Shown here in pieces: positions 24,443 to 32,399 of a DNA stretch of 43,324 bases. The translations under genes were made by a program, and so were the position numbers. Each line of letters starts with the position of its first letter. The first letter of the stretch is position 1. The notes beneath the pieces are model-generated. The model saw nothing but the letters and a program-made list of their open reading frames with translations. It was not told the origin of the DNA and ran no database searches. The stretch comes from Candidatus Fermentibacterota bacterium (lineage in GTDB: Bacteria > Fermentibacterota > Fermentibacteria > Fermentibacterales > JCC-6): positions 1 to 43,324 of the forward strand of contig JAUWSQ010000019.1 in assembly GCA_030609965.1 (NCBI GenBank), given 5' to 3'.

Positions 24443-25582
24443 ATGTTGAATTTTGTAATGACTGGAATACTGACAATTATGATTCTGGCGGCAGGCTGTG
24501 GTGAATCCGATGACGATCACGCAACTTCGGCTCAACCGGTTCAGATAAACACTGATTCCACCGTCATACTGAGCCCTGTTGATTCAATCGGAATTGAGTT
24601 TGGGGATTCAAATTACGTAATGGGAGGAGTTGAGGGGGTTGCTTTCGGCCCTGATGGTAATATCGCAGTGCTTGACTGCGGCAGATCTACCGTCCGCCTC
24701 TATTCACCCGGGGGGGAGTATCTGAGAAGCATCGGACGGAGAGGAAACGGTCCTGGAGAACTTCAGAATATCACCTTCATGGCTGTTTCAGAAAGCGGCG
24801 ATATTCACCTGTCAGGTACCGGCAGCGAGATGTTCGGGATTCATTCCTACGATTACTACACAGGTGAATGGCTTGGAAGCAGCAGTACTTTTATCCCTCC
24901 GAGCTGCCTTGAGGGAGCCAGCGGCAACAGCTACCTGAGAAAGGATATAAACTTCGAGGTCAACGGCGATGTAATAACTCTTCCAGTCACTGTTTCAATG
25001 TATGAAACAGGCAATGATGTGCCTCTTGTGACCTACTACGAAGAAGTAGTTCCCTTTGATCCGACAGATGACGTCGGGATGCTGGAGCTTGACTGGTACG
25101 GGTACGATATCGCGGTGGGCGCAGGCGGAATGGTTTTCATCGCTCCCCGCTCGACCGAAGAGGCGCTCATTATCGTCTGCGATTCAGCGGGAAATGAAAT
25201 CCGGACGCTGCAACTCCCCTTCCAGCCCACGGCAAGAACTGAGGAAGAAATGGAGATGGAGCGGAATATTCTCAGAGCAAAGGCAATCGCGTCGGATGAA
25301 AATCCGGAAGGACTGGAGCCGGACCCTTTCAAGCCCATGATCAGAGGAATCGAGACGGATGGAGACGGCAACCTCTGGATTCTGCAGGGCGGGCCGAATA
25401 CTCCGACTTTCACTGTTATTAATCACGAAGGTAATTTCCTTTTCACCGCATCAGTCTTCCCGGAGCCTCCGGATGGCAGTACATGGCGGTTTCATATCGA
25501 TGAGAATGGCTTCCTCGCTTATGCTGAAGATCCTCTCTGCGGTTTCTATAAAATCTACATACTGCAGATACAGGAAGAATAA
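24443..25582 (+). CDS. 6-bladed beta-propeller lipoprotein (tandem copy 2)
   Basis: 379 residues from ATG 24443; GAAAGGA ends 9 nt upstream, while an in-frame GTG at 24437 is too close to it. Signal MLNFVMTGILTIMILAAGC ends in an AAGC lipobox. Family marks are VDSIGIEFGDSNYVMGGVEG, IGRRGNGPGELQNITFM and the C-terminal ENGFLAYAEDPLCGFYKIYILQIQEE. About 60 residues into the mature part comes FGPDGNIAVLDCG, a typical NHL-type blade. It follows the copy at 23149 by 148 bp and has its own promoter. Function unknown; probably the same class of envelope binding protein. Confidence 0.85.
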   Translation: MLNFVMTGILTIMILAAGCGESDDDHATSAQPVQINTDSTVILSPVDSIGIEFGDSNYVMGGVEGVAFGPDGNIAVLDCGRSTVRLYSPGGEYLRSIGRRGNGPGELQNITFMAVSESGDIHLSGTGSEMFGIHSYDYYTGEWLGSSSTFIPPSCLEGASGNSYLRKDINFEVNGDVITLPVTVSMYETGNDVPLVTYYEEVVPFDPTDDVGMLELDWYGYDIAVGAGGMVFIAPRSTEEALIIVCDSAGNEIRTLQLPFQPTARTEEEMEMERNILRAKAIASDENPEGLEPDPFKPMIRGIETDGDGNLWILQGGPNTPTFTVINHEGNFLFTASVFPEPPDGSTWRFHIDENGFLAYAEDPLCGFYKIYILQIQEE

Positions 25583-25712
25583 GCAGAGTTTCACAGACCT
25601 GGTTCCGGTAATTGACCGACAGCGGTCAGCAGCAGTATTGTCATCCCTTAATAAACCCGGCAGGAGGCGGCTGTACCCCTGACGTGCATGCAGAAATCAT
25701 GGGAGGGAAAAC

Positions 25713-26342
25713 ATGAGCGGTTTCAGAGGAGCATTCATAAGCGGCAAACCTGTGGGGGAAGGCAGCGGGGCAGAACCGGGACGCTGGGTACTTTTCATGT
25801 TGAGCCCGTTCATCTTCTCCTTCTCTCTTGCATGTATTTACCTTGGCATGAGGGGAGTTATGAGACTCGGAGGATTCGTAGCAGTCGGAGGCCCATACGA
25901 AATAGCCCACCCGGCACCGGACTGGATCTGGCTGTTCCCTCTTTCGAGCCTGCTTTTGATTGGATCGATGTTCATCTCTCTTTTTGCGGCATCAAGGATC
26001 AATGGGCCCAACATCATGGCTCTGTCCTGGTCGGGTCTATTCATTCTGCTTGGATGGAACTTTGTCCAATTCGGTTTTGGCATCGGTATGGGGGGAGGGC
26101 TGGCATTCGGCTGGGTAATCTGTGCGGTGATGTTCATGCTTATGGGTCTTATCCCTCTTATTTTCATTCTCAGATCCTTTTTCCGATCTCTTCGTGAAAG
26201 AATGAATTCCGGCAGCGCAACCGGTACCCGAACACCCGGCGCAGACAGGCAGCTTGCATGGAATACATCTCTGATTCTTCAGGTTGTGCTCTGCGGTGCT
26301 GGTTTCTGGCTTGGAATGACATTCTTCAGAGCTATTACATGA
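25713..26342 (+). CDS. polytopic membrane protein of unknown function
   Basis: 209 residues with about five hydrophobic segments: LFMLSPFIFSFSLACIYLGM, WIWLFPLSSLLLIGSMFISLFA, IMALSWSGLFILLGWNFV, FGWVICAVMFMLMGLIPLIF and the C-terminal LILQVVLCGAGFWLGMTFF. A Gly-rich cluster (GFGIGMGGGLAFG) sits between the third and fourth. GGGAGGGAAAAC precedes the ATG. The stop overlaps the start of the PHP gene (ATGA), making it the first gene of a four-gene operon. I recognise no family. Confidence 0.75.
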   Translation: MSGFRGAFISGKPVGEGSGAEPGRWVLFMLSPFIFSFSLACIYLGMRGVMRLGGFVAVGGPYEIAHPAPDWIWLFPLSSLLLIGSMFISLFAASRINGPNIMALSWSGLFILLGWNFVQFGFGIGMGGGLAFGWVICAVMFMLMGLIPLIFILRSFFRSLRERMNSGSATGTRTPGADRQLAWNTSLILQVVLCGAGFWLGMTFFRAIT

Positions 26343-27262
26343 CCACAGCAGATCTGCATATTCATACAACCTGTTCGGACGGGGAATTCACCCCCTCCGA
26401 AATAGTCCATGCTGCAAAGAACATTGGCTTCAACACCATTGCCGTTACCGATCATGATACCGTGGCCGGTATTGAGGAAGCTCTGAGGGCCGGCAGGGAT
26501 GCAGGTATTGAAGTAATCCCCGGAATTGAGATTACCATGAGATTCCGCAGAGATTACTTCACCGGGTCGCTTCATGTGCTTGTCTACTTCTCAGTGGAGC
26601 TTTTTCATGACAAGACCTTTATGACCGAGCTTGAGGGGATCGTTTCAGGGGGCAGGGGACCTGCCCTCGTGGAAGAAAGGGTAAGGTGCATAAATGATGA
26701 ATTCGGCCCCGCCGGAAGAACACCTCTTCTAACCCGTAACCTGACAGTTGAGGAAATCTCCGCCTACGCGGATAATATTTCCCGTAGACATTTCGCGAAA
26801 GCCCTGTCGGAAAGGCACGGGTTATCAAAAGAGGAGATATCTCTTCTTATTGGTAACAGCAGTCCCGCTTATGTGCCATCGGGTATTGATATGGAACTTC
26901 TGAGGGATTTCTTCAGAAAATATCCCGTGATTCCTGTACTCGCTCATCCGGCTGCCGGATCCTTCCCCGGAGAGGGCCACTACAAAGAGGTGCTCCCGCC
27001 CCTCTCGACTGTAGAGAGGATTCTCCCTGAGTTTCTGAACCTGGGAATAAGAGGTCTTGAGGTTTTTTATCCGGGCCATACACAGGAACACGTTGAGTAT
27101 CTTCTGGAACTTGCCAGAAAGCACAGCCTCGTGGTCACTGGAGGCTCCGATTGCCATGATGATACACTGCGCCCTCTTCTGCAGCCCGGTACGGCCGGGA
27201 ATGTATCCGCTTTTCTGATGCTGTTGGCAGAACAGGATAATAAACTGAAAGAATCAGACTGA
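26339..27262 (+). CDS. PHP-domain phosphoesterase (TrpH/YciV-like)
   Basis: 308 residues from ATG 26339, which overlaps the previous stop. An open frame extends 27 codons upstream, but the coupled ATG fits the PHP domain better. Metal-binding motifs are in order: LHIHTTCSDG (HxH...D), VTDHDTVAGI (DHD), PGIEIT (Glu), LHVLVY (His), VLAHPAA (His) and GGSDCHDD (DxH). The arrangement matches PHP proteins of the TrpH/YciV type, some of which hydrolyse 3',5'-nucleoside bisphosphates or RNA ends. The substrate here is not known. The stop (TGA) shares bases with the next ATG. Confidence 0.9.
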   Translation: MTTADLHIHTTCSDGEFTPSEIVHAAKNIGFNTIAVTDHDTVAGIEEALRAGRDAGIEVIPGIEITMRFRRDYFTGSLHVLVYFSVELFHDKTFMTELEGIVSGGRGPALVEERVRCINDEFGPAGRTPLLTRNLTVEEISAYADNISRRHFAKALSERHGLSKEEISLLIGNSSPAYVPSGIDMELLRDFFRKYPVIPVLAHPAAGSFPGEGHYKEVLPPLSTVERILPEFLNLGIRGLEVFYPGHTQEHVEYLLELARKHSLVVTGGSDCHDDTLRPLLQPGTAGNVSAFLMLLAEQDNKLKESD

Positions 27263-27756
27263 TGAGTATTATCAGGGCGCTCTTTTCCATTATGGTTCGA
27301 TACTCGTTTTATGCCTTTATTCTCTTCACCCTTGTGGTTTCACTTATCAGCGGATTCTCTGATATCATTTATCATTCCAGACGTACAGCTGCCCAGGAGG
27401 TGTGGATGCGGGAAGCTGAGGATGCAGGAGAGGAATTCATCGAAGTGAACTACACACCGAACCTGGTCACGGGTATCGCTGCATTTGTGATGTTCGCGGT
27501 TTCTTCGGTCCTTGCGATATTCTTCATATTGAAAAAGTACGATGTGCCTGCCCATGTTCTTCTCATGGCTGTAACGGCATTGGCAGTGTTCATCTTCTTT
27601 CTTCCAAGGCCGGCAATAGGGACGGGAACGGAAGGAATGAAGGAAGTTTTCGCGTATCTGATGCTCCTTGGAATAGTCAATTCTTCTCTATATAGAACCT
27701 ATCTTATGAGAAGTAACCAGCTTGACTCTCGGACTTTTCAGAGGCAAAACCGTTGA
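27262..27756 (+). CDS. small membrane protein of unknown function
   Basis: 164 residues with three to four membrane helices (YSFYAFILFTLVVSLISGF, GIAAFVMFAVSSVLAIFFIL, HVLLMAVTALAVFIFFL, VFAYLMLLGIVNSSLY). A charged loop (YHSRRTAAQEVWMREAEDAGEEF) lies between the first two. It starts on the TGATG junction with the PHP gene and ends over the TTG start of the transporter gene. No family is recognised; operon position suggests a link with the TauE/SafE transporter or the PHP enzyme. Confidence 0.75.
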   Translation: MSIIRALFSIMVRYSFYAFILFTLVVSLISGFSDIIYHSRRTAAQEVWMREAEDAGEEFIEVNYTPNLVTGIAAFVMFAVSSVLAIFFILKKYDVPAHVLLMAVTALAVFIFFLPRPAIGTGTEGMKEVFAYLMLLGIVNSSLYRTYLMRSNQLDSRTFQRQNR

Positions 27757-28472
27757 ATACCGCTCTCTCGCTTGCCATACTGTTCGCAGGAGCCTTCCTT
27801 CAGGGGCTTACGGGGTTTGGATACTCCCTCTTCTCCCTGCCCCTTCTGGCATTTCTGATGCCGGTCTCCTCCGCTGTGCCCTTGCTGTGCCTGACCAGTA
27901 TTTTTCTCAATCTGAGCGTATTCCTCAAGGCAAGGAAGAGCCTCGATCTGAAGAGAATTCTTCCTCTGCTCATCTCCGGAGCAGCTGCGATTCCCGCAGG
28001 TGTCTGGCTGCTCCAGACTGCGAATGAATCGGCTCTCAAGATCATCGTTGGTGTTATTGTAACCCTTTCATCGATCATTTACCTTTCCGGATTCAGAGTA
28101 ACCGTCAGAAGGGAAAAGCTGGCCATGATACCCGTAGGTTTTCTGAGCGGCCTGCTGAACGGCGCCACCACTTTCAGCGGTCCTCCGGTTATCCTCTTTT
28201 TTGCCAATCAGAGGGTGGCTAAACATCAATTCCGCGCTGGCCTTGCCACCTACTTCCTGCTCCTCAACATAATCGCTGTTCCGGCCTTCATCGCAGGCGG
28301 TCTTCTTACGGGCGCAGGGGCTTTAAAAACGCTCTACCTTTTCCCGGCTGTTGTTCTGGGAGTGCTGCTGGGAATACAGATGGCTGATGTGGTGAGTGAG
28401 GATCGGTTCAGGTTCGTTGCACTTATCGCTCTTGGGATTCTTGGAGTGTTCTCCGTTATTTCAGGCCTCTGA
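27753..28472 (+). CDS. TauE/SafE-family anion exporter
   Basis: 239 residues from TTG 27753, overlapping the previous gene's stop. Seven to eight membrane helices, with two halves carrying the family signature: LQGLTGFGYSLFSLPLL (first half) and LSGLLNGATTFSGPPVILFF (second half), the pattern G.(T/N)G.......P. Such proteins export sulfite, sulfoacetate or related organic anions. The substrate is not visible from sequence. It is the last gene of the operon beginning at 25713. Its 3' end overlaps that of the convergent glycosyltransferase by 12 bp. Confidence 0.9.
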   Translation: MNTALSLAILFAGAFLQGLTGFGYSLFSLPLLAFLMPVSSAVPLLCLTSIFLNLSVFLKARKSLDLKRILPLLISGAAAIPAGVWLLQTANESALKIIVGVIVTLSSIIYLSGFRVTVRREKLAMIPVGFLSGLLNGATTFSGPPVILFFANQRVAKHQFRAGLATYFLLLNIIAVPAFIAGGLLTGAGALKTLYLFPAVVLGVLLGIQMADVVSEDRFRFVALIALGILGVFSVISGL

Positions 28473-29462
28473 TCCGTAATCTTTTTTCTTTCCGTTCAAC
28501 CCGAGCTGTAGCGCTATACTCTTGCACAGGAATGAAGTTTCCTGCTTGAGAAAAGCGCTCCTTGAAAAAACTCTTCTGATCAGCACTCCTGCAAGCCTGA
28601 GAAAAAGCAGACCCGCAAGAAAAAATCGGTGCAGAAGCAGAGGCATCAGACCGAAGTGCTTTCTGATGAACCTGTGTTTGCCCTTGTAGAACTCCAGCAC
28701 GAGACCCGCGCCCCAGAGCTTGCTGACGGTAGTGCTTCCGAAATGTGTAACCTCAAGGTCATGAAGGAACCATGTCTGCCATCCGGCCTTCCTCAGCCGA
28801 TAGCACCAGTCGGTCTCCTCGTGGAAGATCGGATACCCCTCGTCCTTCAGCCCCACGTTTTCCACGGCCTCCCTGGGCAAAAGTATGCAGGCGCCTATGA
28901 TCCAGTCCACCTCCATGGTCTCGTCGTGGTTCCAGTACTCCAGCACAGTCCGCTTCCTCCAGCTGTTCGGTGCTATCCTCCACGGGAAGACGTGCTGGAG
29001 GATCAGACGTCTTGAGGTCAGGTAATTCCTGCATGATGGCTGCAAAGACCCGTCACCGTTCAGCAGCTTAGGGCCGACGAGCCCCGCAGAAGGGTGTTTC
29101 TCCAGGAATCTCACCATGCAGTCTATGGCGCGAGGATGGCAGATCGTGTCGGGGTTGAGACACAGGAGGTAATCGCCCCTGCTTTCCACGATAGACTGGT
29201 TCGTCGCTCCGGTGAACCAGTTGTTGTAGTTGTTCTCTATGAAGCACACTTCCGGAAATTTGTCCCTGGCGGCATCTACGGAACCGTCCTGCGAATTGTT
29301 ATCAACAACTATTACTTCAAAGGGTTCTGTCTTAACTGTAGCAAATATGGATTCAAGGCAGTCCGTGAGCATCTCGCCACTGTTGGTGTTGACTATGAGA
29401 ATGGAGAGTCTGTATTTGCATGGGCGACTGATCGGTTCAAGGGGCTTATCAGTATACTTCAT
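28461..29462 (-). CDS. family 2 glycosyltransferase
   Basis: 333 residues. GT-A motifs: LSILIVNTNSG and EVIVVDNNSQDGS (nucleotide-sugar binding), LLCLNPDTICHP (DxD-like NPDT), WIIGACILLPREAV and HEETDWCYRLRKAGW (acceptor-side ED.D.). A C-terminal hydrophobic stretch (LLLHRFFLAGLLFLRLAGVLI) suggests membrane attachment. The pattern is that of rhamnosyltransferase-like enzymes in O-antigen or exopolysaccharide synthesis. A methyltransferase gene lies 25 bp upstream, so the two likely share an operon. gmd, the GDP-mannose dehydratase, is nearby on the opposite strand. Confidence 0.9.
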   Translation of the reverse strand: MKYTDKPLEPISRPCKYRLSILIVNTNSGEMLTDCLESIFATVKTEPFEVIVVDNNSQDGSVDAARDKFPEVCFIENNYNNWFTGATNQSIVESRGDYLLCLNPDTICHPRAIDCMVRFLEKHPSAGLVGPKLLNGDGSLQPSCRNYLTSRRLILQHVFPWRIAPNSWRKRTVLEYWNHDETMEVDWIIGACILLPREAVENVGLKDEGYPIFHEETDWCYRLRKAGWQTWFLHDLEVTHFGSTTVSKLWGAGLVLEFYKGKHRFIRKHFGLMPLLLHRFFLAGLLFLRLAGVLIRRVFSRSAFLKQETSFLCKSIALQLGLNGKKKDYGSEA

Positions 29463-29487
29463 CGTGAGCTTTCCCGCAGTATAATCA

Positions 29488-30054
29488 TCATTTTACAGAG
29501 ATTTTCTGGAAGAGGGCATGGTGTCTTCTCCTTGTTCCTGAGTTCTCGAGTATGGTGAAACCGCAATTTACCGCAGCATCAATTGTCGCTTTGAAACCAT
29601 GTTCCGAAACATGCCCTCCCGGTTCAATTACCAGAAGCTTACCGCCGTTCTTAACAGCTCCATAGAGCTCGGCCAAGAAACTGGCGGCATGCGGAACTTC
29701 ATGAACAACAGCTGCAGCAAGAACGAAATCCGCTGAGTTTTCCAGATCATCAATGTTAAGATTATCACGCGTGCAGACCCTTGCCTCGATACTGCCCAGA
29801 AGTTTCTTTTTCTTTGCTCTCCTGTAAAGCTTCTGGACCATTTTTTCCTGAAGGTCTATACATATAACCTTGCCCTGAGGACCAACCATTTCCGCCATAG
29901 GGAGGCTGAAGAAACCCATGGCGCAGCCCACATCGACGACTGTCATTCCTTTTCTGATATAGGGGGACAGTCTTTTAACCGGATTATCAAACAGCTTCCG
30001 AAGGGGGCTTGCAAGGAGGTATCCCACCCATACGGGGCATACATGATCTGCCAA
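29488..30054 (-). CDS. class I SAM-dependent methyltransferase (UbiE-like)
   Basis: 188 residues from a TTG start, with GGGAGGT about 6 nt upstream. The N-terminus HVCPVWVGYLLASPLRKLF is characteristic of one small group of UbiE-like methyltransferases. Motif I is VVDVGCAMGFFSLPMA, then GKVICIDLQEKMV, and FVLAAAVVHEVPHAASFL and GGKLLVIEPGGHVSE in the later strands. Full Rossmann order, cytoplasmic. The acceptor is unknown. The gene is in the minus-strand group 31186 to 28461, upstream of the glycosyltransferase. Confidence 0.9.
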   Translation of the reverse strand: MADHVCPVWVGYLLASPLRKLFDNPVKRLSPYIRKGMTVVDVGCAMGFFSLPMAEMVGPQGKVICIDLQEKMVQKLYRRAKKKKLLGSIEARVCTRDNLNIDDLENSADFVLAAAVVHEVPHAASFLAELYGAVKNGGKLLVIEPGGHVSEHGFKATIDAAVNCGFTILENSGTRRRHHALFQKISVK

Positions 30055-30086
30055 AATCTACCTCCCTTTGTTTTTTGAAATTCGGA

Positions 30087-30542
30087 TCAGAGGATCATTA
30101 TATCCCGGGGGTCATCCGGGTTGACTTTAATCGTGATAATCTTTCCCACCTGAAACTGAGCCAGAAGTGTGAGAGGTATGACCTGTTTGTGAATGACTTC
30201 ACAGGGTGGGTGAAACGGAGAATTCACATTAAATCTGAAACGCAACTTCGGTTGATTGTTGATATACGTTCCGGTTTCACTGATTTCCAAAATTTCAGCC
30301 TGGGCATCGAACCAGGATGCATCAATGCGGTCTCGTCTTCTGTTTGAAAGTTTTACCCAGGCAAGCACTCCGAGATTGGTCAACAGGAAAAACCCGCCCA
30401 TAGCCCAGAAGAAAATATTCAATGGATGGCCGTCGTCCGTTTTCGAGCCTGGAGATACGAAAAAGCCAGCTGCAATAAAGCCAGCAATAATTACGGCAAA
30501 TATGCCGAATACACTCCAGTTCATTCCCCTTCTCATTCCCAT
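30087..30542 (-). CDS. two-helix membrane protein, DUF3592-like
   Basis: 151 residues with two N-terminal membrane helices (VFGIFAVIIAGFIAAGFFV and IFFWAMGGFFLLTNLGVLAWV). The C-terminal ~80 residues form a soluble beta domain of the DUF3592 type: AEILEISETGTYINNQPKLRF, then HKQVIPLTLL and GKIITIKVNPDDPRDIMIL. This layout is common in envelope proteins of unknown role. Several in-frame ATGs lie near the start (30542, 30536, 30524); the first is used here without strong ribosome-site support. It sits 32 bp upstream of the methyltransferase gene. Confidence 0.75.
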   Translation of the reverse strand: MGMRRGMNWSVFGIFAVIIAGFIAAGFFVSPGSKTDDGHPLNIFFWAMGGFFLLTNLGVLAWVKLSNRRRDRIDASWFDAQAEILEISETGTYINNQPKLRFRFNVNSPFHPPCEVIHKQVIPLTLLAQFQVGKIITIKVNPDDPRDIMIL

Positions 30543-30601
30543 AGCAGAATTATATCTCCCATTCTCGAATGGAGCAAGAAACGGAGACTTTTTTCAATGC
30601 T

Positions 30602-31186
30602 TCATTCCAATTCAGGAATGAACAGTTCTACATTGAACTCCATTCTGTCGATGTGCACGCTGTCACCCGTTACAAGTTCAGTTATTGTCAGTATACCGCG
30701 GGCGCGGTGAATGCCATCATGCAGGACAGCAGCGGCCTCCTGAGCTTCAGAACTCTCTGGCCAGAGCATGGCGGAGAGGGATTCAAATGCGGCATCGTAG
30801 CTGGCCTGGTCAGTTACGAAATAGAACCTGCGCTCTTCCCCGGGGGCGTTCACGGAACCGTCGTTGGGACCGGTACCATCTTCATTGAAAAAATGCCATG
30901 CGTATAGCTGCAGCGCATTGATTCCTCTGTAAGGCGGGGTCACAACCGCACAGTAATTATCACCTGGAAAGGCCGGGTCGAAAATTCTGATTGCCCACCC
31001 TTCGGGTCCGTAATCGATGAATTCAAGGGTGAATACCAGTCCCCCGGGCAGCTCATACTGAAAATCTTCATGACGGTTGACCGCGCCGCTGAGCCCAAAT
31101 GGATCGCAGGTCTGTTCGGGTTCATCACTGAGTAGTGAGTTTGATATAAGAATAAGCACGATAAATACAAAGATGTATCTGTTCAT
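30602..31186 (-). CDS. secreted protein of unknown function
   Basis: 194 residues. Signal peptide MNRYIFVFIVLILISNSLLS; AAGGAC precedes the ATG. The mature part reads GGLVFTLEFIDYGPEGWAIRIFDP, CAVVTPPYRGINALQLYAWHF and ends in LHDGIHRARGILTITELVTGD, a mainly beta protein with conserved-looking aromatic and acidic residues. A W..RI.D....NY..VVTPP.RG.N...I.g..F.n.d type segment is familiar from uncharacterised FCB secreted proteins. No catalytic site is visible. It is the first gene of the minus-strand group that ends with the glycosyltransferase. Confidence 0.7.
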   Translation of the reverse strand: MNRYIFVFIVLILISNSLLSDEPEQTCDPFGLSGAVNRHEDFQYELPGGLVFTLEFIDYGPEGWAIRIFDPAFPGDNYCAVVTPPYRGINALQLYAWHFFNEDGTGPNDGSVNAPGEERRFYFVTDQASYDAAFESLSAMLWPESSEAQEAAAVLHDGIHRARGILTITELVTGDSVHIDRMEFNVELFIPELE

Positions 31187-31396
31187 GGAATTTGTCCTTC
31201 CCGCAAATTTCCGGAGGGCGGATACCCGAATAATGCCTCCATTCCCATTACACTACGGGGGTTCATCCAACAAGACAAGTAACAACGGTTTTCATCGGTT
31301 CCTCATAGTAGTATTGTTATGGTGTAGTTAGTATTGATTTCATTATTTTACGCATCTTCGAGATTTACTACTGAATATTCGCAAGGATTGGGAAAC

Positions 31397-32380
31397 ATGA
31401 ACAAGGCACTCATCACGGGAATCACCGGTCAGGATGGTTCGTATCTTGCAGAATTTCTTCTTGATAAGGGGTACGAAGTCCATGGTATAGTCAGGCGTTC
31501 AAGCAGCTTCAACCGGGAAAGAATAGAGCATCTGATACAGGACCCGGATATATACCGTACATCTCTTTTCCTTCATTACGGAGACATGACGGATTCAAGC
31601 GCTCTTAACAGAATTCTTGAGCGGGTAGGGCCGGATGAGATCTACAATCTTGCAGCTCAGAGTCATGTAAGGATATCTTTCGATTTGCCCGAATATACTG
31701 CTGACGTCGATGCCCTTGGTGTTGCACGGCTTCTGGACGCCATAAGGGAGGTTGGGCTGGTAGGGGAGTGTAAGTTCTACCAGGCTTCCACCAGTGAGAT
31801 GTTCGGTTCTTCTGCTCCTCCCCAGAGTGAGGAAACGCCCTTCCATCCCAGAAGCCCTTACGCTGCCGCTAAACTCTATTCGCACTGGATGGTGGTCAAT
31901 TACAGGAATGGATACGGGCTTCATGCATCCAGCGGAATTCTTTTCAACCACGAATCACCAAGACGAGGCAGAAATTTCGTGACCCGAAAGGTAGCTCTGG
32001 CTGCGGCAAGGATAAAAATGGGCTTTCAGAAGAACCTTGCCCTTGGAAACCTCGATGCAAAACGTGACTGGGGTCATGCGAAAGATTTCGTCAGGGCAAT
32101 GTACCTTATGCTGCAGCAGAAGGACGGTGATGACTTCGTTATTGCTACCGGTGAAACCCATTCCATAAGGGATCTTCTTGACAGAGCCTTCAGCAGATTG
32201 GAACTGAACTGGGAAGAATACGTTACCGTGGATGAACGATACTTCAGACCCACGGAAGTGGACGTACTCATGGGAGATGCATCAAAAGCAGAAAGGCTTC
32301 TAGGATGGAAGCCGGAAATCTCCTTCGAGAAACTGGTTGACGAAATGGTTGATTACGAGCTTGCCTTATTGAATTCATAA
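31397..32380 (+). CDS. gmd: GDP-mannose 4,6-dehydratase
   Basis: 327 residues from ATG 31397, with AAGGATTGGGAA upstream; an in-frame codon 21 residues earlier would add a non-conserved extension. The enzyme converts GDP-D-mannose to GDP-4-keto-6-deoxymannose, the first step to GDP-fucose, rhamnose or related sugars. The sequence shows [15 protein letters not shown] (NADP binding), [17 protein letters not shown], the catalytic TSEMFG (Ser/Thr, Glu) and [12 protein letters not shown] (Tyr/Lys). [16 protein letters not shown] and [13 protein letters not shown] complete the Gmd pattern. The nearby glycosyltransferase and methyltransferases fit use in surface polysaccharide. Confidence 0.95.
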   Translation: MNKALITGITGQDGSYLAEFLLDKGYEVHGIVRRSSSFNRERIEHLIQDPDIYRTSLFLHYGDMTDSSALNRILERVGPDEIYNLAAQSHVRISFDLPEYTADVDALGVARLLDAIREVGLVGECKFYQASTSEMFGSSAPPQSEETPFHPRSPYAAAKLYSHWMVVNYRNGYGLHASSGILFNHESPRRGRNFVTRKVALAAARIKMGFQKNLALGNLDAKRDWGHAKDFVRAMYLMLQQKDGDDFVIATGETHSIRDLLDRAFSRLELNWEEYVTVDERYFRPTEVDVLMGDASKAERLLGWKPEISFEKLVDEMVDYELALLNS

Positions 32381-32399
32381 CTTTCTGAAAGGAAGTAAA

